Origin: Komagataeibacter saccharivorans
Lineage (GTDB): Bacteria > Pseudomonadota > Alphaproteobacteria > Acetobacterales > Acetobacteraceae
Assembly: GCF_003207825.1 (NCBI RefSeq)
Contig: NZ_NKTY01000027.1
Location: 1-42,280 of the forward strand
Direction: 5' to 3'
DNA: 42,280 bases
Made by a program: the position numbers and the translations under genes. The stretch's first letter is position 1. Each line of letters opens with the position of its first letter. Of this stretch, positions 1-8,509 are shown one piece after another. The notes under the pieces are model-generated. The model was not told where the DNA came from, searched no databases, and was given only the letters and a program-made list of their open reading frames with translations.

Positions 1-86
1 GATCCCATCCCGAACTCGGCCGTGAAATGCCCCAGCGCCTATGATACTGTGCCTTAAGGCACGGGAAAGTCGGTCGCCGCCAGGTC
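1..86 (+). rRNA. rrf: 5S ribosomal RNA, 3' part
   Basis: The window opens inside a 5S rRNA. The conserved block CCCGAACTCGGCCGTGAAA (from about position 9) and the closing GCCGCCAGG before position 86 are typical of alphaproteobacterial 5S. The 5' end lies outside the window. The initiator tRNA gene 20 bases downstream is the usual end of an alphaproteobacterial rRNA operon. The 3' end is set by eye and could be off by two or three bases. Confidence 0.9.
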
Positions 87-106
87 TTCCAGTCTCCCCA
101 AACAAC

Positions 107-183
<77 letters not shown>

Positions 184-210
184 TGATTAAGTCCCTGATC
201 GGACACGATA

Positions 211-238
211 AACCCGCCCTCAACAGGCGGGTTTTTTG
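211..238 (+). terminator. Rho-independent terminator of the rRNA operon
   Basis: An 8-bp stem (211-218 with 226-233, AACCCGCC/GGCGGGTT) with a 7-base loop runs into a T-tract at 232-237. It lies 27 bases after the fMet tRNA and should end the rRNA/tRNA transcript. The remaining sequence to the next start codon shows no gene. Confidence 0.85.
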
Positions 239-369
239 TTGTTCAAAATCCTTCACGGGATGCAATTGGGATGGGACAGGGAAGCCAGTTCCGCCCTCGA
301 CGCAACATGGCCGGTGCAATATGCTGTTTCCATCGCCGCAATCAACCGGGATGATAAAGGCCAGTGCGA

Positions 370-1731
370 ATGGGTACAAGGTCGGACGCTTCGGTGAGCC
401 ATGGATTTGATGATGTCATGGCCCTTGCGATACGGGGTAGTGGTACGGGAATCTGGGATCGGGATGTCCTGACGGGCGCTATTCACTATTCTGATGGATG
501 GGCCGAGATACTTGGTTATCGCCCCGAAGAAATTTCCAGCCGGATAGAAGATAGCTACCAGCGCGTCCACCCGGACGATCTGGCCTATGTTCAGGCAACG
601 ATGCGCGATCACTTTGAAGGACTTACCCCCTCTTACGAAGTCGAACACCGCCTGCGTTGCAGGGATGGCAGTTATAAATGGGTAATGAGCCGTGGCCGTG
701 TCGTCAGCCGGGATGAGGCGGGCCAGGCATTGCGGATGGTGGGCACCACCAGCGATATCAGCTCGATCAGGAGCCTGACGGATCAACTCCATCAGAGTAT
801 CGCGCTTATGACCAACCTGACCAATGAAGTGCCGGGTCTGGTATTTCAGTGCTGCCGGGAACCGGACAATACCGCCCGCCTCACATATGCCAGCGCGCGG
901 ATTGAGGAAATCTATGAACTGACAGCCGCACAGGTTGCCCTTAACACCGCCGCGATCCATGAACGCATTCATCCTGATGACCGGGAGATGTATCTGGCGA
1001 CACTTGCAGTGGCGACCGCGGGGTTGACGCCCTGGCATTGTGTCTTTCGCGTGCTTCTGCCTGTTCAGGGACTGCGCTGGCGTCAGGTCGATGCCCATCC
1101 GCTCCGGCTGCCGGATGGCGCTACAGTGTGGCATGGTCTGGTGGTGGATGCGACGGCGCGCAAGCGGATGGAACAGGAACTGCATGATCTCGCCCGCGTG
1201 GATCATCTGACAGGTCTTCCGAACCGCCGGGCTTTTACTGAGCGGATGGAAGATGTCTGGCGGTCCATGCAGGACGGCGCCAGCCCGCAGATCGTGATGG
1301 CGATGATCGATATCGACCATTTCAAGGCGATCAATGACCAATATGGCCATGCGACCGGGGATGGCGTGATCCGCCATGTCGCGTCGGTCGTAATGGAAAC
1401 ATTGCGTTCAACCGATGACACGGGCCGCGTAGGGGGCGAGGAATTTGCAGCCTGCCTTCACGAGATTGATCTGACACAGGCCAGTGCGATTGCAGAACGC
1501 CTGCGTCTGGCTATTGCGGATGTACCGGTGCGTGTCGGCGGCCATACTATTGCCGTGACGGCCAGTATCGGTATTTCGGAGATGTGCGAGACGGATGTCA
1601 GTAGCGACGATGCACTGGCCCGTGCTGATATGGCCCTGTATTTTGCCAAGAAAAATGGACGTAACTGCGTGGCGCTGGCTACACCGGGTGAGCGGGGCAT
1701 GGGCGTTGAAGCCGCCCTCCTGCCCCGGTAG
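370..1731 (+). CDS. Diguanylate cyclase, PAS-PAS-GGDEF
   Basis: Predicted to make cyclic di-GMP from two GTP in response to a signal sensed by its N-terminal domains. The 453-residue protein begins with a PAS/PAC unit (roughly 10-130), a second PAS-like unit (roughly 145-270), then a GGDEF domain starting near the DHLTGLPNR stretch. The active-site signature is GGEEF at residues 355-359. An RSTD inhibitory I-site sits exactly five residues before it, so product inhibition is likely. No membrane segment is seen, so it is probably cytoplasmic. I chose the ATG at 370 because AAAGG at 356-360 lies 9 bases upstream; a GTG at 364 in the same frame is too close to it. In cellulose-producing acetic acid bacteria c-di-GMP activates cellulose synthase, but nothing here ties this enzyme to that target. 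Confidence 0.9.
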   Translation: MGTRSDASVSHGFDDVMALAIRGSGTGIWDRDVLTGAIHYSDGWAEILGYRPEEISSRIEDSYQRVHPDDLAYVQATMRDHFEGLTPSYEVEHRLRCRDGSYKWVMSRGRVVSRDEAGQALRMVGTTSDISSIRSLTDQLHQSIALMTNLTNEVPGLVFQCCREPDNTARLTYASARIEEIYELTAAQVALNTAAIHERIHPDDREMYLATLAVATAGLTPWHCVFRVLLPVQGLRWRQVDAHPLRLPDGATVWHGLVVDATARKRMEQELHDLARVDHLTGLPNRRAFTERMEDVWRSMQDGASPQIVMAMIDIDHFKAINDQYGHATGDGVIRHVASVVMETLRSTDDTGRVGGEEFAACLHEIDLTQASAIAERLRLAIADVPVRVGGHTIAVTASIGISEMCETDVSSDDALARADMALYFAKKNGRNCVALATPGERGMGVEAALLPR

Positions 1732-1779
1732 AGGGACAGAATAGCCTATTGTGACGGGATATGGGGGAGGCCCCCTGAA

Positions 1780-3306
1780 TCATGACCGCCAGAAAGGCGT
1801 TGCCTTGTGAAATGCGGACCAGGCCTGGGGTAATCTGCGCATGGCCTGTTGCCTGCGCTTTTTGCTCCATCGGATGACAGTATCGCAGGCTTCGGTGGAA
1901 AGATCAGGTTGAATGCAGCGTAATCTGTCCGTCAGTATCAAGGCCACGGCTGCGTCATTGATGTCACCCAGACAGCTTTGCAGGCGACGGCAGTGTTTCA
2001 GGTAGGATTTCACCTTTCGGGTGGGGTACAGGCTGGCCATGGAATCCACGCTGTAACGCAGTTTCTTGAGTGTCTTGCGCAGTGAATGCAGTTCTGTCGC
2101 GGAAAGATGGCTTATGTGCCTGCCCCGCCGCACAACCTTTCGGGTCACCCGATCAAGCAGGTCAGGTGCCAGCGCTATCAGCTTATGGTCCATCTTTTTG
2201 TGGCTGACCCTAAAGGGGGCATCTTCCATCCATGCTGTCAGGGCAAGCACGCATGCCGTGATATCCGGCCCGGCCAGTTCCTGTTGCAGGGCGTTATGGG
2301 CCTGTGTTCTCAATCCCGTTGCGGCGGTGTTGAGTGCCTGCCACCCGTCTTGCATCGGTAAGGCGGGAGAGGCCGTGCGCAATGTTTCGGTGCTGAATAC
2401 ATCCCAGTCACGCGCAGCGCCCAATATGCGGCCGATCCTTTGCAACCCGTCTTCAAATTGTGTGGCCTTCGTATCATCCAGACATACAGAAAAAAGTTGA
2501 AGTGTCGTGCGCAGCCGTCGGATAGCCACCCGCATCTGGTGTATGCCTTCCATATCGTCAGCCTTCACGGCTGGAAGGTTGTTGACCAGACTGTCCATGT
2601 CTTCGCGCATGATCCTTCTGAACCCATCTGCCGCAGTAATTTTGGCGGACAGGACAGGCGCGCGGGCCGGTGTGACCTGAGTGGAATGACCGGTCAGAAG
2701 GCGGTAGCCGCGCCCGGCTTTGGTCTGGGCGCTGATATGGAGCGGCAGATCGGCCTGCAGCCGTATTGCCAGATGATAGAGGGGCAGGACGGGGCCATTC
2801 TTGAGTTCCAGTTCTACTTCATGGACCCGTTCCTCTGCCTTGCCTGCGCGAACAGAACCCTCATCAATGGCAATTTCAATGACCGCATCTTCACATTTCA
2901 TCATGTGGATGGCGCGCTGGATGTCGGAACGGAAAACCGGCACCAGCTTTCCGTCCAGCATCGGTTTCAGTATGGCCGCCGGGGTGGCGTCCAGAAGGGT
3001 GATGTCCGGTCTGGTTGTCCTGACAGGCCATTCCCATTCATTACGATGGGTTGCCAGGGCGTTATCGCCGCCGGATTTCAGTGTCTGGACATGATGCCTG
3101 CCGGAACGGCGCACCCGCAGGGACAGGCCGCTTCTGCTCAGGGCCAGATCCGGCGTGTCATAATAGATCGTAACCAGATGGGTATGGACGACCGGGGCCA
3201 CATTCTCCAGCAGGGTAACATGCTGCGCGACCAGAGCGTGCGCCTCAGCAGGGAAGTCGAGCTTGAGCTCGATCTCCTGTGGCGTGGAAAGATGCTGGTC
3301 GGTCAT
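1780..3306 (-). CDS. CYTH and CHAD domain protein (inorganic triphosphatase-like)
   Basis: The 508-residue protein has an N-terminal CYTH domain with the EIELKLDF strand (ExExK signature) near residue 11. A C-terminal CHAD domain (about 220-500) is rich in paired His and basic residues, such as HQMRVAIRRLR and LHSLRKTLKKLRYSVD. CYTH domains hydrolyse triphosphate-containing substrates, including inorganic triphosphate. CHAD domains bind polyphosphate. A role in polyphosphate or triphosphate metabolism is therefore expected, but the substrate is not visible from sequence. The ATG at 3306 is preferred because GGGGAA lies about ten bases upstream; the in-frame ATG at 3360 has no ribosome binding site. 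It stands alone, convergent with the diguanylate cyclase. Confidence 0.87.
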   Translation of the reverse strand: MTDQHLSTPQEIELKLDFPAEAHALVAQHVTLLENVAPVVHTHLVTIYYDTPDLALSRSGLSLRVRRSGRHHVQTLKSGGDNALATHRNEWEWPVRTTRPDITLLDATPAAILKPMLDGKLVPVFRSDIQRAIHMMKCEDAVIEIAIDEGSVRAGKAEERVHEVELELKNGPVLPLYHLAIRLQADLPLHISAQTKAGRGYRLLTGHSTQVTPARAPVLSAKITAADGFRRIMREDMDSLVNNLPAVKADDMEGIHQMRVAIRRLRTTLQLFSVCLDDTKATQFEDGLQRIGRILGAARDWDVFSTETLRTASPALPMQDGWQALNTAATGLRTQAHNALQQELAGPDITACVLALTAWMEDAPFRVSHKKMDHKLIALAPDLLDRVTRKVVRRGRHISHLSATELHSLRKTLKKLRYSVDSMASLYPTRKVKSYLKHCRRLQSCLGDINDAAVALILTDRLRCIQPDLSTEACDTVIRWSKKRRQQAMRRLPQAWSAFHKATPFWRS

Positions 3307-3553
3307 GATTTCTTGTTCCCCGGATGAAAGCCGGCCAGGCGCGTTGTTGCCTGCTGGCATGGCAGGAAAACAACTGTCTGAAGCTGGTCCGGGTTCCTGT
3401 CCGGCCTGACAGGCGCGTGCGATATCGGGGAAGAAGGAGCGCTCTATCAGTGCGGTCGAGCAGACCCGCTGGAGGGGGACGCGCGCCGTCGCCTTGAGCA
3501 GATTGGCAGACTGTCTGAATGGTCTGCAGTATCTCGTAATTTTTTATGGAGAA

Positions 3554-3630
3554 TGGCGGACTCGAAAGGATTCGAACCTTCGACCTTCGCCTTCGGAGGG
3601 CGACGCTCTATCCAGCTGAGCTACGAGTCC
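3554..3630 (-). tRNA. tRNA-Arg (anticodon CCG)
   Basis: This is a complete 77-base cloverleaf on the minus strand with encoded CCA (complement of 3554-3556). The acceptor stem GGACTCG/CGAGTCC is perfect, the T-loop TTCGAAT is canonical, and the anticodon stem TCGCC/GGCGA encloses a CTCCGAA loop. The anticodon CCG reads CGG arginine codons. No T-rich terminator follows it. The stretch between it and the CYTH/CHAD gene shows no other gene. Confidence 0.95.
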
Positions 3631-3687
3631 ACTCTCGTCTGCATACATCGGGACCGCGTCGAATGCCACCCCTGAAATCAGTAAAAA

Positions 3688-4785
3688 TCATTGCGGCGCA
3701 ATCCAGTCCATATACCCCGGCAGTAGCGGCAAGGGTGCCGCACGGCCTTTCTGGTCCGCCATCCATGCCGCCGCCGCCATGTCCCCGCCCGAAGGCAGGA
3801 AATCATCGGGATGTCGTATCCAGCCTGTTATGTCAGCGGTTACCTGTTCGGCAGTCCGGCTGCGCAGCAGCAGGTGGTAGCCACCCGCAATGTAATCGCG
3901 CCGGGCGCCAGTTGGCAGATGCCGCCATGCGGCCGCCATGGCGGGGGCGGGGATGATCTGGTCATGGCCGCCATAAATGACCAGAACGGGACCGCGCATG
4001 TGGGGCACGGCACGCGCAGCTTCGTGCATGAGGCCGGTGAGGCCGGCCAGCGCGACCGTGCCGGTATCGCGTAGTGTCAGTGGGTCATAATACAGCCGGG
4101 CCAGCGCCAGAATGTCATCGGCGGCGGTGACATGGACCGGCAGTTCCCGCCCGCTCAGCCGCCCGTGTGGGGCAAGCGCCGCCATCAGCCGCGTGACGGT
4201 ACGGGCCCCGCCATCCATGTCCCACAGCGCCGGGGCCAGCAGGATATAGCCCGCCACCGGCGGCGCATCGGATCGTGCGGCCAGCACGGTGGCGATGGCC
4301 CCACCCATGCTTTCCCCCATTACATATAGCGGCACACCGGGATGTTCATGTCCGATGGTGGTGACAAGGTCTGCGGCGCTGCGGACCAGTACATCCGTGC
4401 CAGCCCACCCGCCGCGCTGTGCCGTCTGGCCAAAACCGGGCAGGTCGGGTGCGATCACGCTCATGCCCGCGGCATTCAGGATGGGGGCCGGGCGTTCCCA
4501 TGCGTCCCGGCTGTCATTGAAGCCATGCAGGGCCACGATCACGGCACGTTCCGTGCCCTGTGCAGGCCAGATACGCAGGGGCAGTGTGGGACCGCCTGCA
4601 ATGGCGAACATGCGATCGGCGGGCACAAGGCGGCTCAATGCCGGGTGGTGGGCCGGTGGGGCGGGGGGCGGAGCTTCCCGCGTGGTGCAGGCTGCCAGTA
4701 ACGCAAAAAGCACTGGATAAAGCAGGCGTGACAGGTGAAAGTTTGAAAGCACGGCAATCCTGCGTATCATCATCAACAAGCGCAT
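3688..4785 (-). CDS. Lipoprotein alpha/beta hydrolase (lysophospholipase-like)
   Basis: A predicted membrane-anchored serine hydrolase of 365 residues. The N-terminus is a lipoprotein signal peptide ending in the lipobox LLAAC (Cys near residue 31). The hydrolase fold shows an oxyanion-region HGFNDS stretch, the nucleophile elbow GESMGG, an acidic residue in IYGGHDQIIP and a C-terminal GGYHLLL histidine. Together these give a complete Ser-Asp-His triad of the monoacylglycerol lipase / lysophospholipase type. The substrate cannot be told. The ATG at 4785 was chosen because it starts a good signal peptide; the frame stays open further upstream but without secretion features. It is divergent from the zinc-finger/polA unit, with 61 bases between the starts. 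Confidence 0.85.
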   Translation of the reverse strand: MRLLMMIRRIAVLSNFHLSRLLYPVLFALLAACTTREAPPPAPPAHHPALSRLVPADRMFAIAGGPTLPLRIWPAQGTERAVIVALHGFNDSRDAWERPAPILNAAGMSVIAPDLPGFGQTAQRGGWAGTDVLVRSAADLVTTIGHEHPGVPLYVMGESMGGAIATVLAARSDAPPVAGYILLAPALWDMDGGARTVTRLMAALAPHGRLSGRELPVHVTAADDILALARLYYDPLTLRDTGTVALAGLTGLMHEAARAVPHMRGPVLVIYGGHDQIIPAPAMAAAWRHLPTGARRDYIAGGYHLLLRSRTAEQVTADITGWIRHPDDFLPSGGDMAAAAWMADQKGRAAPLPLLPGYMDWIAPQ

Positions 4786-4846
4786 GTTCCGCTTCCGGGC
4801 GGAAACATGCAAATCCAAGCCGGACAACAGCCCGAGGCCCGCCAGA

Positions 4847-5062
4847 ATGCAAGCCCAGCCCCACGATCCCGTTCCGCACCCCCGTCTGGGTACGGTTGAA
4901 ACCATTGTTGTCGATTCGCGCACCCTGTCGTGCGATGGGGGACTGGGTGCGCTTGGCCACCCGCGCGTTTTCCTGCGCATTGGTCACCACCAGACATTCT
5001 GCCCCTACTGCTCGCGGCTGTTTGTCCTCAATCCCGATGCACCCGCAGGCGCCGAACACTGA
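4847..5062 (+). CDS. CHCC zinc-finger domain protein
   Basis: A 71-residue protein matching the zf-CHCC family, bacterial relatives of the mitochondrial complex I subunit NDUFS6. The metal-binding pattern is visible in order: SCDGG, then GHPRVFL, then FCPYCSRLF, which supplies Cys, His, Cys, Cys. GAGG at 4834-4837 lies nine bases before the ATG at 4847, which decides the start over an upstream in-frame ATG at 4784. polA begins 14 bases after its stop, so the two are likely co-transcribed. The molecular role of the bacterial proteins is not settled; zinc binding is the safe statement. Confidence 0.82.
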   Translation: MQAQPHDPVPHPRLGTVETIVVDSRTLSCDGGLGALGHPRVFLRIGHHQTFCPYCSRLFVLNPDAPAGAEH

Positions 5063-5076
5063 TCGCATTCTGATAC

Positions 5077-7857
5077 ATGTCCAGCGACAAGCAGGTTCAC
5101 CTGATCCTGGTGGATGGTTCGGGCTTCATTTTCCGTGCCTTCCACGCCCTGCCCCCCATGACCAGCCCGGACGGCACGCCCGTCAATGCGGTGTATGGTT
5201 TCACCAACATGCTCTCACGCCTGCTGCGCGAACATGCAGGCACCCATCTGGCGGTCATATTCGATGCGGGACGCCATACGTTCCGCAATGATCTCTATAG
5301 TGAATACAAGGCCCACCGCCCCGAACCGCCGGAGGAACTGCGACCCCAGTTCGCCCTCGTGCGCGCGGCTACGGCGGCCTTCGGCGTCCCCGCCATCGAG
5401 GAAGCCGGATGGGAAGCCGATGACCTGATCGCCGCTTACGCCCGCAAGGCGACCGATGAGGGCGGGCAGTGCACCATCTATTCCTCCGACAAGGACCTGA
5501 TGCAGCTCATCCGCCCCGGCGTGATGATGATGGACCCCATCAAGCAGAAGCCGATCGGGGAAAAGGAAGTGCTGGCCAAGTTTGGCGTCACCCCTGACCG
5601 GGTGGCCGAAGTGCAGGCGCTGATTGGCGATCCGGTGGATAATGTCCCTGGCGTGCCCGGCATCGGCCCCAAGACCGCATCGGCCCTGATGGCGGAATAT
5701 GGCTCGCTCGACGCCATCCTGCTGGGGGCGGAAGGCATGAAGGCGTCCAAGCGACGCGATAACCTGCTGGCGCATGCCGATATGGCCCGCCTGTCGCGTG
5801 AGCTTGTCACCCTGCGCGAAGATGCGCCCTGTCCCGAACCGATTTCCGCCCTGACCTGCTGCGATGTGGATATGGAGCGGCTGGGTGCATGGCTGTCTGA
5901 AATGGGGTTTTCATCCCTGCTGCAGCGCATGGGGATGAAAGCGCGCCCGCGCGCCCGCCATCCCGCAGCGCAGGGAGCCAGCCCTGTTGCATCCGTGCAG
6001 CCGGAAGCAGAACTTCCCCCTGTGCCTGCTGCGGAATACGGCCCGTACGTCACGGTGACGGACCCTGAAATCCTGCGTGAGTGGGTTGAGCAGGCCCGTG
6101 CGCATGGTGTCTGCGCGGTGGATACGGAAACCGATGGGCTGGACCCGCTTGTGGCCCGTCTGGTGGGGATATCGCTGGCCGTCCGGCCGGGGCAGGCGTG
6201 CTATGTTCCGCTTGGCCATGAAGGTGACCTGATGGACGCGCTGTGCGCGGCGCAGATGCCTGTCGCGCTGGCGCTTGAAATTCTCGCGCCGCTTTTTGCG
6301 GATACATCCGTTCTCAAGATCTTCCAGAACGCCAAATTCGACCTGCTGGTGCTGACGCAGGCGGGCAGTGTCCAGCCTGCGCCGGTTGATGACACCATGC
6401 TGATTTCCTACGCGCAGTCGGCGGGAAAACATGGGCAGGGGATGGATGAACTCTCCCGCCTCACACTCGATCACACGCCCATCCCGTATGATGAAGTCAC
6501 GGGTACGGGCCGCAACCGGGTTGTGTTTTCCAAGGTGGATATCGCCCGCGCCACGCCATATGCGGCTGAGGACGCGGATGTGACCCTGCGCCTGTGGCAG
6601 GTGCTGCGTCCCCGGCTTCGTCCCGGTCACGCGCTGGCGCTGTATGAGGAAATGGAGCGTCCTCTCGTGCCGATCCTCGCGGACATGGAACGCGCGGGCG
6701 TTGCGGTGGACGCGGATGACCTGCGCGCCATGTCGGTCGAATTCGCCCAGCGCATGGGCGTGATCGAGGCCGAGATCCATACCCTCGCCGGGCGCAGCTT
6801 CAATGTCGGTTCCCCCAAGCAGCTTGGGGAAATCCTGTTCGATGAAATGGGGCTGAGTGGCGGCAAGCGCATGAAATCCGGCGCGTGGGGCACCGATTCA
6901 TCGGTGTTGCAGGATCTGGCGGATCAGGGCCATGACCTGCCCGCGCGGATTCTGGCGTGGCGGCAGCTTGCCAAGCTGAAAAGCACCTATGCCGACGCGC
7001 TCCTCAACCAGATCAACCCGGCGACGGGACGGGTGCATACATCCTTCCAGATGGCGGTCACGACAACGGGCCGCCTGTCATCCAACGACCCCAACCTGCA
7101 GAACATTCCCATCCGCACGGAAGAAGGGGGGCGCATCCGCCGCGCCTTTGTCGCGGCACCGGGGCATGTGCTGGTATCGGCCGACTATTCCCAGATCGAA
7201 CTGCGGCTTCTGGCGGACGTGGCCAATATTCCCGCCCTGCGGGAAGCCTTCGCGCTGGGGCAGGACATTCATGCCCGCACGGCATCGGAGGTGTTCGGCA
7301 TCCCGCTGGAAGGCATGGACCCGCTGACGCGGCGGCGCGCCAAGGCCATCAATTTCGGAATCATCTACGGCATCAGCGCCTTCGGCCTTGGCCGTCAGCT
7401 TGGCATTTCGCCGGGGGAGGCACGCGGCTATATCGACGCCTATTTCGCTCGTTATCCCGGCATCCGCGATTACATGGAACGCATGCGGGAGGAAGCGCGG
7501 GCGAAGGGATACGTGACGACCCCGTTCGGGCGGCGCTGCTGGGTGCCGGGCATTGCCGATCGCAACGCCGCACGGCGCAACTATGCCGAGCGGCAGGCCA
7601 TCAACGCCCCGCTGCAGGGGGGGGCTGCGGACATCATCAAGCGGGCCATGGTGCGAATTCCCGACGCCCTTGCCGATACAGGGCTTGACGGACGCATGCT
7701 CCTTCAGGTCCATGACGAACTTCTGTTCGAGGTGCGGGCAGAAGACGCCGATCGTCTGTCCGCCCTTGTCAAGCAGGTCATGGAATCCGCAGCGGCCCTG
7801 TCTGTACCGCTGGTGGTGGAAACCGGGACCGGAACGAATTGGGCGGATGCACACTGA
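5077..7857 (+). CDS. polA: DNA polymerase I
   Basis: The 926-residue repair and Okazaki-fragment-processing polymerase has all three family domains. The N-terminal 5'-3' nuclease opens with the LILVDGSGFIFRAFHA stretch. The 3'-5' proofreading domain shows DTETDG at residues 349-354 and the later YAAEDADVT motif, so proofreading appears intact. The polymerase domain shows motif A (DYSQIELR, Asp 703), motif B (RRRAKAINFGIIYG) and motif C (VHDELLFEV, His 878 and Asp 879 region). Length is normal. No strong ribosome binding site precedes the ATG at 5077; translation may couple to the zinc-finger gene ending 14 bases earlier. Its stop overlaps the start of the SCO-like gene. Confidence 0.97.
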   Translation: MSSDKQVHLILVDGSGFIFRAFHALPPMTSPDGTPVNAVYGFTNMLSRLLREHAGTHLAVIFDAGRHTFRNDLYSEYKAHRPEPPEELRPQFALVRAATAAFGVPAIEEAGWEADDLIAAYARKATDEGGQCTIYSSDKDLMQLIRPGVMMMDPIKQKPIGEKEVLAKFGVTPDRVAEVQALIGDPVDNVPGVPGIGPKTASALMAEYGSLDAILLGAEGMKASKRRDNLLAHADMARLSRELVTLREDAPCPEPISALTCCDVDMERLGAWLSEMGFSSLLQRMGMKARPRARHPAAQGASPVASVQPEAELPPVPAAEYGPYVTVTDPEILREWVEQARAHGVCAVDTETDGLDPLVARLVGISLAVRPGQACYVPLGHEGDLMDALCAAQMPVALALEILAPLFADTSVLKIFQNAKFDLLVLTQAGSVQPAPVDDTMLISYAQSAGKHGQGMDELSRLTLDHTPIPYDEVTGTGRNRVVFSKVDIARATPYAAEDADVTLRLWQVLRPRLRPGHALALYEEMERPLVPILADMERAGVAVDADDLRAMSVEFAQRMGVIEAEIHTLAGRSFNVGSPKQLGEILFDEMGLSGGKRMKSGAWGTDSSVLQDLADQGHDLPARILAWRQLAKLKSTYADALLNQINPATGRVHTSFQMAVTTTGRLSSNDPNLQNIPIRTEEGGRIRRAFVAAPGHVLVSADYSQIELRLLADVANIPALREAFALGQDIHARTASEVFGIPLEGMDPLTRRRAKAINFGIIYGISAFGLGRQLGISPGEARGYIDAYFARYPGIRDYMERMREEARAKGYVTTPFGRRCWVPGIADRNAARRNYAERQAINAPLQGGAADIIKRAMVRIPDALADTGLDGRMLLQVHDELLFEVRAEDADRLSALVKQVMESAAALSVPLVVETGTGTNWADAH

Positions 7858-8486
7858 TGATGCGAAATGAACGGGACCGGTTTTTCCTTCTGCTGACACT
7901 GGCGATCGTGGCGGTATCCTCGGTCTGCGGGTATGTGGGGTACCGGCTTTTTGACCGCGCGCCGGTGCCGCTCGTCACCTACGGCAATCCGGTTGGCGGC
8001 TCGTTCCGGCTGGTCAACGGGGCGGATGGATCGGTGCTGGATACCGATTTCCGTGGCCGGTGGATGCTGGTCTATTTCGGGTACACCCGCTGCCCCGATA
8101 CGGTCTGCGGCGTCACGGTCAAGGCGATGACCCAGGGGGTCGAGGCGCTGGGGCGTGAGCGCGCACGCCTTGTCGCGCCGATCTTCATCACGCTCGATCC
8201 CATGCGCGATACATCCGATGTGCTGCGGACCTACGCGCTGCGTTTCGGTTTCCATCTGACGGTCATGACGGGTTCGCCCAAGATGATCGAGGCGGTGGCC
8301 CGCGAATATCACGCCCCCTATGTCCGCCATCCGGGTGAAAACGGGGATTACACCATGGATACCGCAAGCCAGATCGTCATCATGTCCCCCACCGGGCGAT
8401 ATGCGGGCAGCCTGCCCGCAACCGCCACGGCGGAGGAGGTTACCACGCGGATGACCGCGCTTCTGGACGGCAGGGACACTCCCTGA
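7857..8486 (+). CDS. SCO1/SenC-family protein with an altered copper site
   Basis: A 209-residue thioredoxin-fold protein with one N-terminal membrane anchor (about residues 8-30) and a periplasmic domain. SCO proteins carry copper to cytochrome oxidase using a CxxxC pair and a distant His. Here the cysteines read CPDTVC (79 and 84, four residues apart instead of three), and the position of the usual DH[ST] histidine is DTAS (Thr 169). Family membership is clear from the YFGYTRCPD and ITLDPMRDT stretches, but canonical copper binding is doubtful. The start ATG overlaps the polA stop (TGATG), so translation is coupled; a second ATG follows at 7860. No oxidase gene is nearby. Confidence 0.85.
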   Translation: MMRNERDRFFLLLTLAIVAVSSVCGYVGYRLFDRAPVPLVTYGNPVGGSFRLVNGADGSVLDTDFRGRWMLVYFGYTRCPDTVCGVTVKAMTQGVEALGRERARLVAPIFITLDPMRDTSDVLRTYALRFGFHLTVMTGSPKMIEAVAREYHAPYVRHPGENGDYTMDTASQIVIMSPTGRYAGSLPATATAEEVTTRMTALLDGRDTP

Positions 8487-8509
8487 AGCAGTCGGAAACG
8501 GGTCAGCGG

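Noticed and set aside
253-1377. Long open frame on the minus strand opposite the diguanylate cyclase
   Set aside because: It is the antisense shadow of a clear PAS-GGDEF gene in GC-rich DNA; no ribosome binding site and no family resemblance.
1763-1775. GGGGG-AGG-CCCCC repeat between the convergent diguanylate cyclase and CYTH/CHAD genes as a terminator
   Set aside because: Only five base pairs with a three-base loop and no T-run; too weak to call.
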